Positions 51,666 to 60,885 of a stretch of 64,000 nt of DNA are shown here, in pieces (within the stretch, counting starts at the first letter, position 1; each line of letters begins with the position of its first letter). Under the pieces are notes generated by a model. That model did no database searches. It saw only the letters and a list, made by a program, of their open reading frames with translations, and was not told the DNA's origin. Source of the DNA: Cryobacterium sp. Y11. GTDB taxonomy: Bacteria; Actinomycetota; Actinomycetes; Actinomycetales; Microbacteriaceae. The stretch is from contig NZ_PJJO01000054.1 of NCBI RefSeq assembly GCF_002929535.1, positions 160,874-224,873 of the forward strand, read 5' to 3'. The translations under genes were made by a program, and so were the position numbers.

Positions 51666-52057
51666 TAAGGGGACTCGAGCAACGGTGATCTTCCCACCCA
51701 CCGTGGTCTTCCCAGAAAGTGAGGGAAGCGTCTTACGTGCAACGTTCATCGCCTGGTTGCTCCTGAAGACGGTGGATAGACACACCTACTCCCTCGACTG
51801 CGATGACAGCTGTCGCCCGTTTGGCCGAACCAGCCATGCCACATATGCACTAGCCGCGAAGAGAGCACCAAGCGCGGTGGGAATCCAGGCCTGGATCGAA
51901 GCGTCCGAACCGAGGCTGGCTGGCTGGCAGCAGCAATATTAGAGAGGCAAGCACAACGGTGAAAATACCAGGAACCGCGGAACGGATCGTTTCATCGTGC
52001 CACCACCATAGTTGAAGCAGCCTATGACGGCCGCAATCGAGGCGCCACCCTAACGCC
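51666..52057. other. Gene-poor stretch with a possible membrane-protein remnant
   Basis: On the minus strand, about 51960-51800 reads GIFTVVLASLILLLPAS in one phase and then AWIPTALGALFAASAYVAWL in another. This is like a small membrane protein broken by a frameshift. Nothing else is supportable. Confidence 0.3.
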
Positions 52058-53404
52058 ATGCTCGCTCCTATTCGCCAGCGCGTCACCACTCTCGCCGTCG
52101 TTCTTGCGGTCGTCACCGGACTGCGCGGGTGCGGCCCGGTGGACGCCGGCAGCGCCGCTGGAAGCGACTTCGCCAAATTTCTCGCTAGCGAAACCGACGT
52201 CGTCGACGTGAGCATCGTGGCGACTAACGTTTTGCCCTTTGCCGGCTCCGCGGATGCCACCGTCACCCTGTCTGACGTCTCCGACGATCGCCTTCGGGAG
52301 CTGATGCACCTTATCGGCGAGTACGACGCAGCGCAGGAAAAGACCCTCGCCAAATTGCCGGCGATCCAGGTGATCACCGGAGGCTTCACGCTCCAGGTCG
52401 ACAACATTCGGGCCGACAATGAGCAGGTGCTCGACCTGTATTTCGACCTGCGGGCGACCCCCAACAGCGCCGGCGGCGTGGTCGGCCGCGACAGCGTGCG
52501 CGGCAATGTTGCCAGCGCTGACCACCTCATTGAGGCCTACGACGCCACCGGTGCCCTTCTTGATGACGACACCTTGTTCACTGCCGCAGAGCTCTCAGCG
52601 GCAGATTCTTCCGGCCGGTTCAGTGTTTCCGGGGGTGTTGAACGAATCCGGCGCGACGCCACTATCGACGCATTCGCCATCGTATCGGCCGCCTTCGATC
52701 TGGCCGGCGCCACTCTCACGAGCGACGCTTTCGGCCTCAAACTGCAACGGCAAGCGGATGTCGCACCCGCGACCGCCTTCATTGAGTCCCTGCCCGACGT
52801 GGCGCGTCTCGGACTCGTCACGATCACATCGGGCCTGGTCACGCAGAGCGGTGAGGGCGATTTCACGACCGTCAACGCCATCATCGACCAGCTCGGAGAT
52901 GTCGATGGCGTGATCGAGATCTTCGTGTCCCCGAACAGTCTCTGGTTCATGGTCGAATCCGTCGCCGCCGCGCAGGGCATTGACGTCCTGCTCGCCGACA
53001 TCCCCACCGCCGCTGGCCTCAAGTCTCTCCAGTACCAGATCGCCGACGACGAGACCACCCTGCTGGTCGAGGGCACCGACCCGGTCGATCGTGCGCTCGC
53101 TTTAGCGGCGGCGGCATCCCTGCTGGCCGACGACTTCGTCACGAGCGTCGAATTCTCGGGCGTCGACGCCCGGGTTGTCGTGCAGAACTCTACCGGTATC
53201 GCCGAGTTCGCCCCACTCGCCCGCGCGGCGCTGGTTCCGGGCAGCACCAACTGGATCAGCGCGTATGACGGCGGCTTCTTCCAGCTGATCTTCGAGGCCA
53301 CCACGCCCCTGACCGTGCTCCCACCGCGGTTCGAGACCGACGAGACCGACCCGGCCGCCGCGGCCGCGTTCGTCACCGCCTGGAACGCGGCATCGCACGG
53401 TTAG
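52058..53404 (+). CDS. Lipoprotein of unknown function
   Basis: 448 residues with an N-terminal signal and lipobox (VVTGLRGC, Cys25). The remainder is a soluble extracytoplasmic protein with alternating alpha/beta segments such as VVDVSIVATNVLPFAGSADATVTL, RLGLVTITSGLVTQSGEGDF and VDGVIEIFVSPNSLWFMVES. No known domain recognised. The EI24 gene follows after 3 bases, suggesting one transcript. Confidence 0.75.
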   Translation: MLAPIRQRVTTLAVVLAVVTGLRGCGPVDAGSAAGSDFAKFLASETDVVDVSIVATNVLPFAGSADATVTLSDVSDDRLRELMHLIGEYDAAQEKTLAKLPAIQVITGGFTLQVDNIRADNEQVLDLYFDLRATPNSAGGVVGRDSVRGNVASADHLIEAYDATGALLDDDTLFTAAELSAADSSGRFSVSGGVERIRRDATIDAFAIVSAAFDLAGATLTSDAFGLKLQRQADVAPATAFIESLPDVARLGLVTITSGLVTQSGEGDFTTVNAIIDQLGDVDGVIEIFVSPNSLWFMVESVAAAQGIDVLLADIPTAAGLKSLQYQIADDETTLLVEGTDPVDRALALAAAASLLADDFVTSVEFSGVDARVVVQNSTGIAEFAPLARAALVPGSTNWISAYDGGFFQLIFEATTPLTVLPPRFETDETDPAAAAAFVTAWNAASHG

Positions 53405-53407
53405 GGT

Positions 53408-54175
53408 TTGAGAGTGCCATCTTCGACCACGCCCACCGCCACCCGCGAATTCATCGCCGGGGCCGCATTTCTCGGTCGCGGCCTGAGAATGTGGATCACC
53501 TCGCCGCGCCTCATGCTGCTCGGCGCCCTGCCGGCGTTCATCGTCGGCATCGTCTACCTCGCCGGGATTGTCGTGCTGCTGGTCAACATCGAGACGATTG
53601 CGGCAGCGATCAGCCCGTTTGCGAGCGGCTGGGGCGAGCCGTGGCGCACGGGGATGCGGGTCGTGGCCGGCGCTGCTGTCGCGGCCGCCGGCATCCTCTT
53701 ATTGGCGTATACCTTTGTGGCCGTGACGCTGCTGGTCGGCGACCCCTTCTATGAGCGCATTTGGCGCCGGGTCGAGACCAACCTGGGTGATGCGCCGGTC
53801 GAAGAGGCGCGCGGCTTGCTGCGCTCCGTGGCCGACGCCGTGCGGCTGGTCAGCCTCGCCATTCTGGTCGCGATTGCGCTGCTGATCTGCGGTCTGATTC
53901 CCGGTCTCGGGCAGCTGCTCGTGCTCATTCTGGGCGCGCTGTGTGGCGGCTGGATCCTCGTGCTCGAGCTGACCGGCTTCGCCTTCGATGCGCGCGGCTT
54001 CACCCTGAAACAGCGACGACGGATGCTGCGCGCCCGCCGCGCGCGCAGCCTCGGTTTCGGCGTACTCACCTATCTACTGTTTCTGATTCCGGGAGCTGCC
54101 GTCATCGTCATGCCGGCAGCCGTGGCTGGCGCTGCCATGCTCAGCCGCGACGTTCTCGCGCAGACCGCCGCTTAG
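53408..54175 (+). CDS. EI24-domain (CysZ-like) membrane protein
   Basis: 255 residues from TTG 53408, or 253 from GTG 53414. It shows FIAGAAFLGRGLRMWITSPRLMLLGALPAFIVGIVYLAG, the long cytoplasmic helix pair with GDPFYERIWRRVE, and about five membrane segments. These are typical of EI24/CysZ proteins, some of which move sulfate. The actinobacterial members are mostly uncharacterised. Its stop overlaps the converging cytochrome gene end by 4 bases. Confidence 0.85.
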   Translation: MRVPSSTTPTATREFIAGAAFLGRGLRMWITSPRLMLLGALPAFIVGIVYLAGIVVLLVNIETIAAAISPFASGWGEPWRTGMRVVAGAAVAAAGILLLAYTFVAVTLLVGDPFYERIWRRVETNLGDAPVEEARGLLRSVADAVRLVSLAILVAIALLICGLIPGLGQLLVLILGALCGGWILVLELTGFAFDARGFTLKQRRRMLRARRARSLGFGVLTYLLFLIPGAAVIVMPAAVAGAAMLSRDVLAQTAA

Positions 54176-55116
54176 CGCTTGCGGTGAATGATGCGCCCAC
54201 TGCGGGCCGCGACGGCTCGAACGACGAGGGGACGCGCGCCGATCCAGACCGCGGCCATGAGCAGGAGCGAGCCGACGAAGATCCAGACGCCGGTCCATCC
54301 GTCGTCATTGCGCGCAGCATACATATTGTTGAGGTTGGCGCGGGCGCCGGTCGTGAGCACGAGGGTCACATGCACGAGGATGAAGGCCACGAAGAAGATC
54401 AACACCGCAGAGTGCAGTTTGCGCGCTACCGGCAGGGGAAAAACCCGGTCAAGTCTCCGAAACCGCGCGGACAGGCCCGGCGACATGCGAAGTCCGGTGA
54501 CAAGCGCGACCGGTGCGGCGATGAAAATGACCACGAAGTAGCTGAGCAGTTGCAGGGCGTTGTAGTGCGCCCAACCGTTGTCGGCCGGCCAGTTCAACGA
54601 GGCGTATTGCAGGCCGGCCGACAGTGCGTTCGGAAGGACATCCCAATTCGTTGGCACGACCTTCAACCATTGGCCGGTGGCAAACAACAGCACGTAAAAC
54701 ACGATGCCGTTCACCAGCCAGAGCGTGTCGAAAACGATGTGCTGCCAGAGGTCGAGGGTGATTCGAATCGGGGGGTTCTTGGTGCGAAACAGCCCGGTGT
54801 TCGTGCGGGTCCAGAAAATGTTCGGGCGTTTGGTTGTGCGCACCTGCCATCCGGTACGAATGACGAACAGAATGAAGAAGGCGTTGAGCCCGTGCTGCCA
54901 GGCCAGCCAGGCCGGCACTCCAATCGGGGTGGCGGCCGCGTGCGTAGAGACGCCGGGATAGCTGCGCAGGAAAGACTCGATGGGCCCAACGGTGCGCAGT
55001 CCGTGTGCCACGAGCGCGACGAGGGCCAGCGCCACCAGAACGGCAGGCACGATCCAGACCAGTCGAAGCCACCGACTCGGCTGCACTGCGCTCGCCCGGG
55101 AGGCACCCGTCGTCAT
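54172..55116 (-). CDS. Cytochrome b-type membrane protein
   Basis: 314 residues with about six membrane helices: LVWIVPAVLVALALVALVAHGL, AWQHGLNAFFILFVIRTGW, VFDTLWLVNGIVFYVLLFA, LLSYFVVIFIAAPVALVTGL, LIFFVAFILVHVTLVLTTG and IFVGSLLLMAAVWIGARPL. Histidines in WQHGLN, ARKLHSAVL and LVHVTLVL are candidate haem-b ligands, as in b561/formate-dehydrogenase gamma-like proteins. It would pass electrons across the membrane, perhaps paired with a molybdoenzyme encoded elsewhere. No partner gene is adjacent. Confidence 0.8.
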   Translation of the reverse strand: MTTGASRASAVQPSRWLRLVWIVPAVLVALALVALVAHGLRTVGPIESFLRSYPGVSTHAAATPIGVPAWLAWQHGLNAFFILFVIRTGWQVRTTKRPNIFWTRTNTGLFRTKNPPIRITLDLWQHIVFDTLWLVNGIVFYVLLFATGQWLKVVPTNWDVLPNALSAGLQYASLNWPADNGWAHYNALQLLSYFVVIFIAAPVALVTGLRMSPGLSARFRRLDRVFPLPVARKLHSAVLIFFVAFILVHVTLVLTTGARANLNNMYAARNDDGWTGVWIFVGSLLLMAAVWIGARPLVVRAVAARSGRIIHRKR

Positions 55117-55271
55117 CCTGATCCGTTCCCGCGCTGGCAGTTTTCCGCAGCGTCCACGCTAGGTTACTTGTCCATCGGGCCGGGGTGCCGGTCGCTGACG
55201 CGCTAGGTCACAAACCCTCAGCTTTCCCTCGGTAAACGAGGTGTTTGATCGCGCACGCCAGGATCAGCAAT

Positions 55272-56142
55272 TTCATACTGACCCTGCCCCCGTTGGGTGC
55301 ACACCTCACCAGAGAAAATGTTCACGTAGGAAAGACACGCAGGGAGTTCACTCCTGAGTACAAAGACGAGGCCGTGAAGCTGGTGATCAACACCGGCAGG
55401 GCAGTTGCGACAGTGGCCCGCGAGCTCGGCATCAACGAGGCTTCGCTGGGCTGATGGGTCAGCGCTTTCAAAGCCCGAAACAACACCGGCGAGACCGGAG
55501 TCACCGAGTCTGAACGGGCCGAGTTGCTCCGGTTGCGAAAAGAAAACGCGGACCTGAAACTTGATCGGGCTTTTCTAAAAGAAGCGTCCATCTTCTTCGC
55601 CCAGGAACCGTCGGATACGGGCGCAAAGCGTTCGAATTGATTGGCGTAAGAAGACCAATTTCACCATCACCCGCATGGTTCGCCTGCTTGAGGTGTCCCG
55701 ATCCGGCTACTACGTCTGGCTCGACCGGAAACCATCGGACCGCATGATTCGGCGGGAGGACATCGAGCAGAAAGTGACGTGGTTCCACGGCGACTCCGAC
55801 GAGGTCTACGGAGCCCCGAGAGTCCTCGCCGACCTCCGTGCCGACGGGAAACCATCTCACGCGAGACCGTCGCCAAGACCATGCAACGCCTCGGATTGGT
55901 GGGTATCTGTCCGAAGAAGTGGAGGACCACCACGATCATTGACCACGCCGACGCTTACCCGGTCGACGCGGTCAAACGGGAATGCGACACCGGGGCGCTG
56001 AACCAGGTCTGGGTCGGCGATATCACTTACCTGACGACCTGGGAGGGATGGGTCGACTTGGCGACCGTGATCGACGCCCACAGCCGCCGAGTAATCGGCT
56101 GGGCCATCGCCGCCCATACGAGGACCGACCTAATCGATTCCT
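55272..56142 (+). mobile_element. Degenerate IS3-family insertion sequence
   Basis: orfA reads TRREFTPEYKDEAVKLV and VATVARELGINEASLG, then TGA at 55452-55454 where Arg is expected, then in the same phase WVSAFKARNNTGETGVTESERAELLRLRKENADLKLDRAFLKEASIFFA. orfB (MVRLLEVSRSGYYVWLDRKPSD...) shifts phase at about 55855 and continues SRETVAKTMQRLGLVGICPKKWRTT and VWVGDITYLTTWEGWVDLATVIDAHSRRVIGWAIAAHTRTDL. It then ends in unrelated sequence, so the last catalytic Glu of the DDE triad is missing. TGACCCTGCCCCCGTTGGG at about 55278 may be the left end. The element is dead. Confidence 0.85.
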
Positions 56143-56630
56143 CTCTTACACTCGTAGGGTCATCCCGGGCTGGTTGCGACCGGCCAAACCTTGACCAGGT
56201 TCAACGCTGCTCGCAGCTCCACCCAAGATAGCCGCCGCCCCTGGCGGCAATACCGTTGCCAGCAAATGCAATATCTACCGATTGCCGTCATCGCAGACCG
56301 TGCTGCGCAGAGTCTTGACTAGCCTCAAGTAGATGGTGTCGCCGGTATTCTGAGTCTATTTTGGCCCAGGTCTTGATCCATTAAAGCTCAGGCACGATCA
56401 AAGTTTCCACGTTGAAGATCTCCGAACGGAGCATCTTGTGACGTCGCAGTTTGGCGCTCGCTTCTGAGGTTATCTGGCTGCAAGGCCTTGTGTTCAGGGT
56501 CGCCACGAGCATGCGTTTGTACTGGACGAACTTTCCGCCACGTCCGCACCGATGTCATTAAGTCGTTTTGGGGACTCCTCCTGGCTAAATCCTTACAGCA
56601 GATACGCGCACGAGCGACTGCAGACGATAC
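56143..56630. other. Gene-poor stretch after the IS3 remnant
   Basis: No frame with convincing coding features, no RNA gene and no clear hairpin. Composition is closer to 50-55% GC than the first 55 kb. Confidence 0.4.
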
Positions 56631-57059
56631 TTAGTACCGCTCGGTGTAATACGGGTAAGGCGGGTAGACATATCCCATTCCCCAATAAGGCAAGAACCCG
56701 TAGTAACCATAGGTGTCATGAAAGAAGACGCTGTCTTCAACGAGATCGGGATCATAGGGTGGAGAGCCGGCCACGGTGTCTGTCAGTAGATTCAGGTGGA
56801 CGTCTTTATCGTCGATATGGGTGATAGCGTCGACAGGGATAAAGGACTTACTTTTGCCAAGACCCATGAAACCACCCGTGGCGACTTCGAAGAATCGGAC
56901 TTTCTCTTCACGCTCGTCGATCAGGAGAGCGTCCACTTTCCCGAGGTTGTTGCCGTCCTTGTCGAAAACTCGGTGCCCTCGGATATCGGAATCCGTCGCG
57001 GCGATGGTCTTATTGGTGTCCTGTAACCGAACGAGCTTGCTGCGCTCTGTAGATGTCAT
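56631..57059 (-). CDS. PRC-barrel domain protein with tyrosine-rich tail
   Basis: 142 residues. SDIRGHRVFDKDGNNLGKVDALLIDEREEKVRFFEVATGG followed by KSKSFIPVDAITHIDDKDVHLNL is a PRC-barrel domain, as in RimM and many stress-associated actinobacterial proteins. The last 25 residues are crowded with Tyr, Pro and Gly (YGYYGFLPYWGMGYVYPPY). No signal peptide. The start ATG is at 57057-57059. It stands alone in the low-GC segment. Function unknown. Confidence 0.85.
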   Translation of the reverse strand: MTSTERSKLVRLQDTNKTIAATDSDIRGHRVFDKDGNNLGKVDALLIDEREEKVRFFEVATGGFMGLGKSKSFIPVDAITHIDDKDVHLNLLTDTVAGSPPYDPDLVEDSVFFHDTYGYYGFLPYWGMGYVYPPYPYYTERY

Positions 57060-57403
57060 GATTCATGTCCTTTCAATCGATTGTACGAGTGAGAATTACA
57101 GGGAAGCGTCTAAAAAAGAGGGTTGCACAGCGAAGGTGCTTTATCGATGTTTCCTAGGCTTGTCTTGGACAAGCAGTGGAGGGTCTCGGCTTCTCTCCAC
57201 TCGGCGGCTGGGCATCTTGATTGAGTGGCGACCGCACGGTTGCTCATTTTAGAGTCGGTAGGAAAGTTCACACACAACACCCTCTCGGCGCAGTACTGAC
57301 ATAGTGCGCTGCCGAGAGGTGGAGCCATATTTAAAGAGTATGACTAAAGGTCTACCCGGTCAAGGAGCCGAATTAAACCAAAGAAAAGCTCTGCGCGACT
57401 CCT

Positions 57404-57811
57404 TTATGGCCTTATCTGTAACCCCTGCTTCTGCAAATCTATGAAACGATTGACGGATATAAATTCCCGATGTCTATTCATCAACGTGCGCCCTCGATAT
57501 TTCGGCTCGTATGCTATCTGCGTACCGACAGCCAGTCGTGGATATGATCGACCCCTCTTGTGGCCGACCCGATACGCAACTAGATCAATCGACGCCGCAT
57601 CGACCACGAGGAAACCGTGCTTGCCGGTCGGCCTGTCACAAAGTGTAGGTACTCTTTGTGAGTCGCGATTTTTTCCGGTATGCCTGGGAAAAAGAGCCGT
57701 GGTCTGACCCAGCGAAGAGCGCGGTGACAGCGGGTTCCAACGAATGCAGCGTCTACCCGATTTCGGCCTTGTGGAAGGTACTGAGCGTCGAAGTCCCGAT
57801 AGCGGGCTCAA
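57404..57811 (-). CDS. Possible hypothetical protein
   Basis: A 135-residue open frame. The C-terminal half (GFLVVDAASIDLVAYRVGHKRG, GTQIAYEPKYRGRTL, FISVNRFIDLQKQGLQIRP) looks more protein-like than the N-terminus. No family recognised and weak codon bias. The remaining bases of 57060-57865 show nothing else. Confidence 0.25.
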   Translation of the reverse strand: MSPLSGLRRSVPSTRPKSGRRCIRWNPLSPRSSLGQTTALFPRHTGKNRDSQRVPTLCDRPTGKHGFLVVDAASIDLVAYRVGHKRGRSYPRLAVGTQIAYEPKYRGRTLMNRHREFISVNRFIDLQKQGLQIRP

Positions 57812-57865
57812 TGCTTTTACCCCTTCATTTTCATAGGGACCAGTGTCCGAAATGTCCGCGGCAGC

Positions 57866-60169
57866 TCAGTCCGTCTCGACCGGTTGCAGCCGAACGACGA
57901 CCGCCTTCGAAGCCGGTGTGTTGCTCCCGTCGGCCGTGGAACCCAGCGGGACGAGCGGGTTCCCCTCGGGGAAGTAGGTAGCTGCACACCCGCGTGACGT
58001 CGGGAATGCGACAACCCTGAAGTTGCGCACGACCCGGTCGACGTTGTCAGTGAACTCGCTGTGCACATCAACGATCTGGCCATCTTCGACACCGAGCATG
58101 GGCAAATCGTCTGGATGGACGAAGATCACCTTCCGGCTCTTCTTGATGCCGCGGTAGCGGTCATCCAGGCTGTAGATCGTCGTGTTGAACTGGTCGTGCG
58201 CGCGCATGGATTGCAGTAACAGCCGTCCGGGTGGACACTCGATGTATTCGAGCTCATTGACCGTGATCATGGCCTTACCAGTTGGCGTGCTGAAGGTCCG
58301 TGAATCACGCGGTCCGTGAGGGAGGATGAAACCGTTGTCCCGGTGGAGTCGCTCATTGAAGTTGTCGAAGCCCTCGATCACATGTTCAATGTGATCGCGA
58401 ATCGTGTCATAGTTCTCTTCAAACCCGGCCCAGTTGATGGGCCCATCATCACCGAATACCTTGCGTGCGATCCGGGTGACGATTGACACTTCGGAGAGTA
58501 GCTTGTCCGAAATCGGCTTGATCTTGCCTCTGGTCGCATGGATCGCGCAGACGGAGTCTTCAACAGAGAGCATCTGCGGGCCCCTTGCCTGGATGTCGAT
58601 CTCGGTGCGCCCCATGGTTGGCAGGATCAACGCTTCGTCGCCCACCGTCAGGTGGTTACGGTTCAGTTTCGTTGAGATCTGCACGTTGAGACCCACAGAG
58701 CGGAATCCTGCTTCGGCCGCTGCCGTATCTGATACCGCGGACACCAGGTTGCCGCCCATGGCAATCCACACCTTGGTCTTTCCTGCGAGCATCGCTTCCA
58801 CTGCTTGAACTGTGTCGAAGCCGTTCTTGCGGGGAGGATCGAAGTGAAATTCTTTCTGGAGGGCATCTAAGAATGCTGGGGGCATCTGTTCCCAGATGCC
58901 CATCGTGCGATCGCCTTGCACGTTACTGTGTCCACGGATCGGCGAGGCGCCTGCGCCGGGCTTACCGATGTTTCCCCGAAGTAACAGGAGGTTCATGATT
59001 TCTTTGATGATGGCAACAGCGTCTTTGTGCTGAGTCAGCCCCATCGCCCAGGTGATGATGACCTTGTCTGCTTTGATGTATCGTGCAGCAAGCTCGTCGA
59101 TCTCCTCCGTCGTGAGTCCGGTTGCTCGAAGAACCGAGTCGTGATCGAGCGTGGCGACATGTGTCTTGAATTCCTCAAGCCCCGCGCAGTGCTCCTCGAT
59201 GAACTCGTGATCGAGCACTTTTCCGGGGTGTGCGGCTTCGGCTTCGAAGACACGCTTGGAGATTGCTTTCATCAGCCACCCGTCACCGCCGGCGCGGATC
59301 TGCACGTACTGGTCGGCAAGGCCGGTTCCGTGGCCGATGATACCTTTCACCTTCTGTGGGTTCTTGTAGCGGATAAGACCAGCCTCGAGGAGCGGGTTGA
59401 CCGCAACAATATCTGCACCGGCCTCCTTAGCCTCTTCGAGGGCCGTGAGCATTCTGGGGTGGTTTGTACCAGGGTTTTGGCCCATGACGATGATCAGGTC
59501 CGCCTTGGCAAAGTCTTTGTAGGCGACTGTGTTCTTTCCGATGCCAATGGATTGGCCCATGGCCAGTCCAGTGGACTCATGGCACATATTGGAACAGTCG
59601 GGGAGGTTGTTGGTGCCCAGTGAACGGGCGAGAAGCTGGTAGATGAATGCGGTCTCGTTGGCGGTGCGACCACTGGTATAAAACGTCGCCTCGTCGGGAG
59701 AATCAAGAACTTTCAGCCGGTCGCCGATGAGCGTGAACGCGTCGTCCCAGCTGATCGGCTCGTAGTTGTCGTTGCCCTTCGGCTTGTAGACGGGTTCAAT
59801 CAATCTCCCCTGCATGCCTAGCCAGTACTCGGACTTTTCCAGCAAGCTGCTGATGGAGTGTGCCGACCAGAAGGTCGTCGGAATAGCCACCGGCGTAGCC
59901 TCCCACGTGACGGCCTTCGCCCCGTTCTCGCAGAACTCGAACGTCTTTCGGTGATCCGGATCCGCCCAAGCACAACTCATACAGTCGAAGCCGTCCTTCT
60001 GGTTCATATCCGTTAGCAGCTTCAGACTGCGACCAATGCCCATCTCCAAGAAGGCCGGTCCCATGGAATGGGTGACCCCCGGCACCCCGGCAGCCCACGT
60101 CTTCGGGTCTCCAATCAGCATCTCAGTGGCATCTTCGTTGATATCCTGGATCGGCGCTTTAGCATTCAT
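57866..60169 (-). CDS. FdhF/YdeP-type molybdopterin oxidoreductase
   Basis: 767 residues, full length for the YdeP group of formate-dehydrogenase-like enzymes. Cys63, Cys66 and Cys80 (GFDCMSCAWADPD...EFC) suit an N-terminal iron-sulfur site. GRTANETAFIYQLLARSLGTNNLPDC and NMCHESTG (Cys196) mark the molybdenum region, with a cysteine rather than selenocysteine. MGQNPGTNHPRMLTALEEAKEAGADIVAVNP, GNIGKPGAGASPIRGHSNVQGDRTMGI and the C-terminal ADDLPMLG-like domain follow. No Tat signal, so cytoplasmic. Substrate unknown; E. coli YdeP is linked to acid resistance. The fdhD maturation gene lies just upstream but is broken. Confidence 0.9.
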   Translation of the reverse strand: MNAKAPIQDINEDATEMLIGDPKTWAAGVPGVTHSMGPAFLEMGIGRSLKLLTDMNQKDGFDCMSCAWADPDHRKTFEFCENGAKAVTWEATPVAIPTTFWSAHSISSLLEKSEYWLGMQGRLIEPVYKPKGNDNYEPISWDDAFTLIGDRLKVLDSPDEATFYTSGRTANETAFIYQLLARSLGTNNLPDCSNMCHESTGLAMGQSIGIGKNTVAYKDFAKADLIIVMGQNPGTNHPRMLTALEEAKEAGADIVAVNPLLEAGLIRYKNPQKVKGIIGHGTGLADQYVQIRAGGDGWLMKAISKRVFEAEAAHPGKVLDHEFIEEHCAGLEEFKTHVATLDHDSVLRATGLTTEEIDELAARYIKADKVIITWAMGLTQHKDAVAIIKEIMNLLLLRGNIGKPGAGASPIRGHSNVQGDRTMGIWEQMPPAFLDALQKEFHFDPPRKNGFDTVQAVEAMLAGKTKVWIAMGGNLVSAVSDTAAAEAGFRSVGLNVQISTKLNRNHLTVGDEALILPTMGRTEIDIQARGPQMLSVEDSVCAIHATRGKIKPISDKLLSEVSIVTRIARKVFGDDGPINWAGFEENYDTIRDHIEHVIEGFDNFNERLHRDNGFILPHGPRDSRTFSTPTGKAMITVNELEYIECPPGRLLLQSMRAHDQFNTTIYSLDDRYRGIKKSRKVIFVHPDDLPMLGVEDGQIVDVHSEFTDNVDRVVRNFRVVAFPTSRGCAATYFPEGNPLVPLGSTADGSNTPASKAVVVRLQPVETD

Positions 60170-60259
60170 ATCGCATTACTTCCTTTCAACCTCGCTGGTT
60201 TTTCGACGACGTATTTATCGCCGGAATTGATCACCATCAAACTTTCCTGAAGAAGTCCT

Positions 60260-60885
60260 CTAATACCATTCCCCCTCAGACGTCAGTTCGACGGCTAAGA
60301 AGGGTGGAGCCAAGACGCTGGCCAACATCGAAACGCTGGCCATCGTGGCCTTGTGCGTCAATTCGACGCTCGTCCGGCTCGACATCGTGAGCACCGTGTC
60401 TCGAAAAGACAGCCTGTTCTGCGCGCAGTTTGTCGAAGCCTGCCGCCAAAAACCCGGGTCGATTATCATTTCGTCGGCGCTTATTTCATACACAGACGAC
60501 GTACGCACCACGTCAACGCTGGTCTGACCACGGACACCAGAAGAATTCGTGGCGTAGAAATTGAGTTCCAGACGTGGATTTCGGTGCGAACACCAGTGGC
60601 CAGCACGTCATCGAGAACGCTATACGTATTTAGCCGCTCTACAGCGGACCCGGTACAATGTCGAGCCGACGCAAACTGATCACCTCCGGCAATCAAGCCC
60701 CACGATACGAGGAAATCGGCAGCCACGTCATAGTCGTCCTTGAATGTGCGCATCGTCACCGCGTGAGGAATCCCGCCACCTCTGATCTCCAGCGGCATCA
60801 CGCGAGTAAAGGTGTCCGCTTTCACGACTGACGACTCATTCACTCTAAAGCAGGCGATTTTTTGTCGAGTCAGTGTCCTACTCAT
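60260..60885 (-). pseudogene. fdhD: fdhD pseudogene (formate dehydrogenase sulfurtransferase)
   Basis: From the ATG at 60883-60885: SRTLTRQKIACFRVNESSV, TFTRVMPLEIRGGGIPHAVTMRTFKDDYDVAADFLVSWGLI and NTYSVLDDVLATG, which is clear FdhD N-terminal homology. At about 60560 the phase changes to LNFYATNSSGVRGQTSVDVVRTSS, where FdhD should read SSCGVCGKAS; both catalytic cysteines are replaced (Ser and Arg). A further shift gives DKLRAEQAVFSRHGAHD, after which homology fades. Frameshifts plus lost cysteines mean no active FdhD from this locus. Confidence 0.8.

Noticed and set aside
52022..52530. Reverse-strand frames overlapping the start of the 448-residue lipoprotein gene
   Set aside because: The plus strand has a clear signal peptide with lipobox and consistent codon use. 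The reverse frames have neither.
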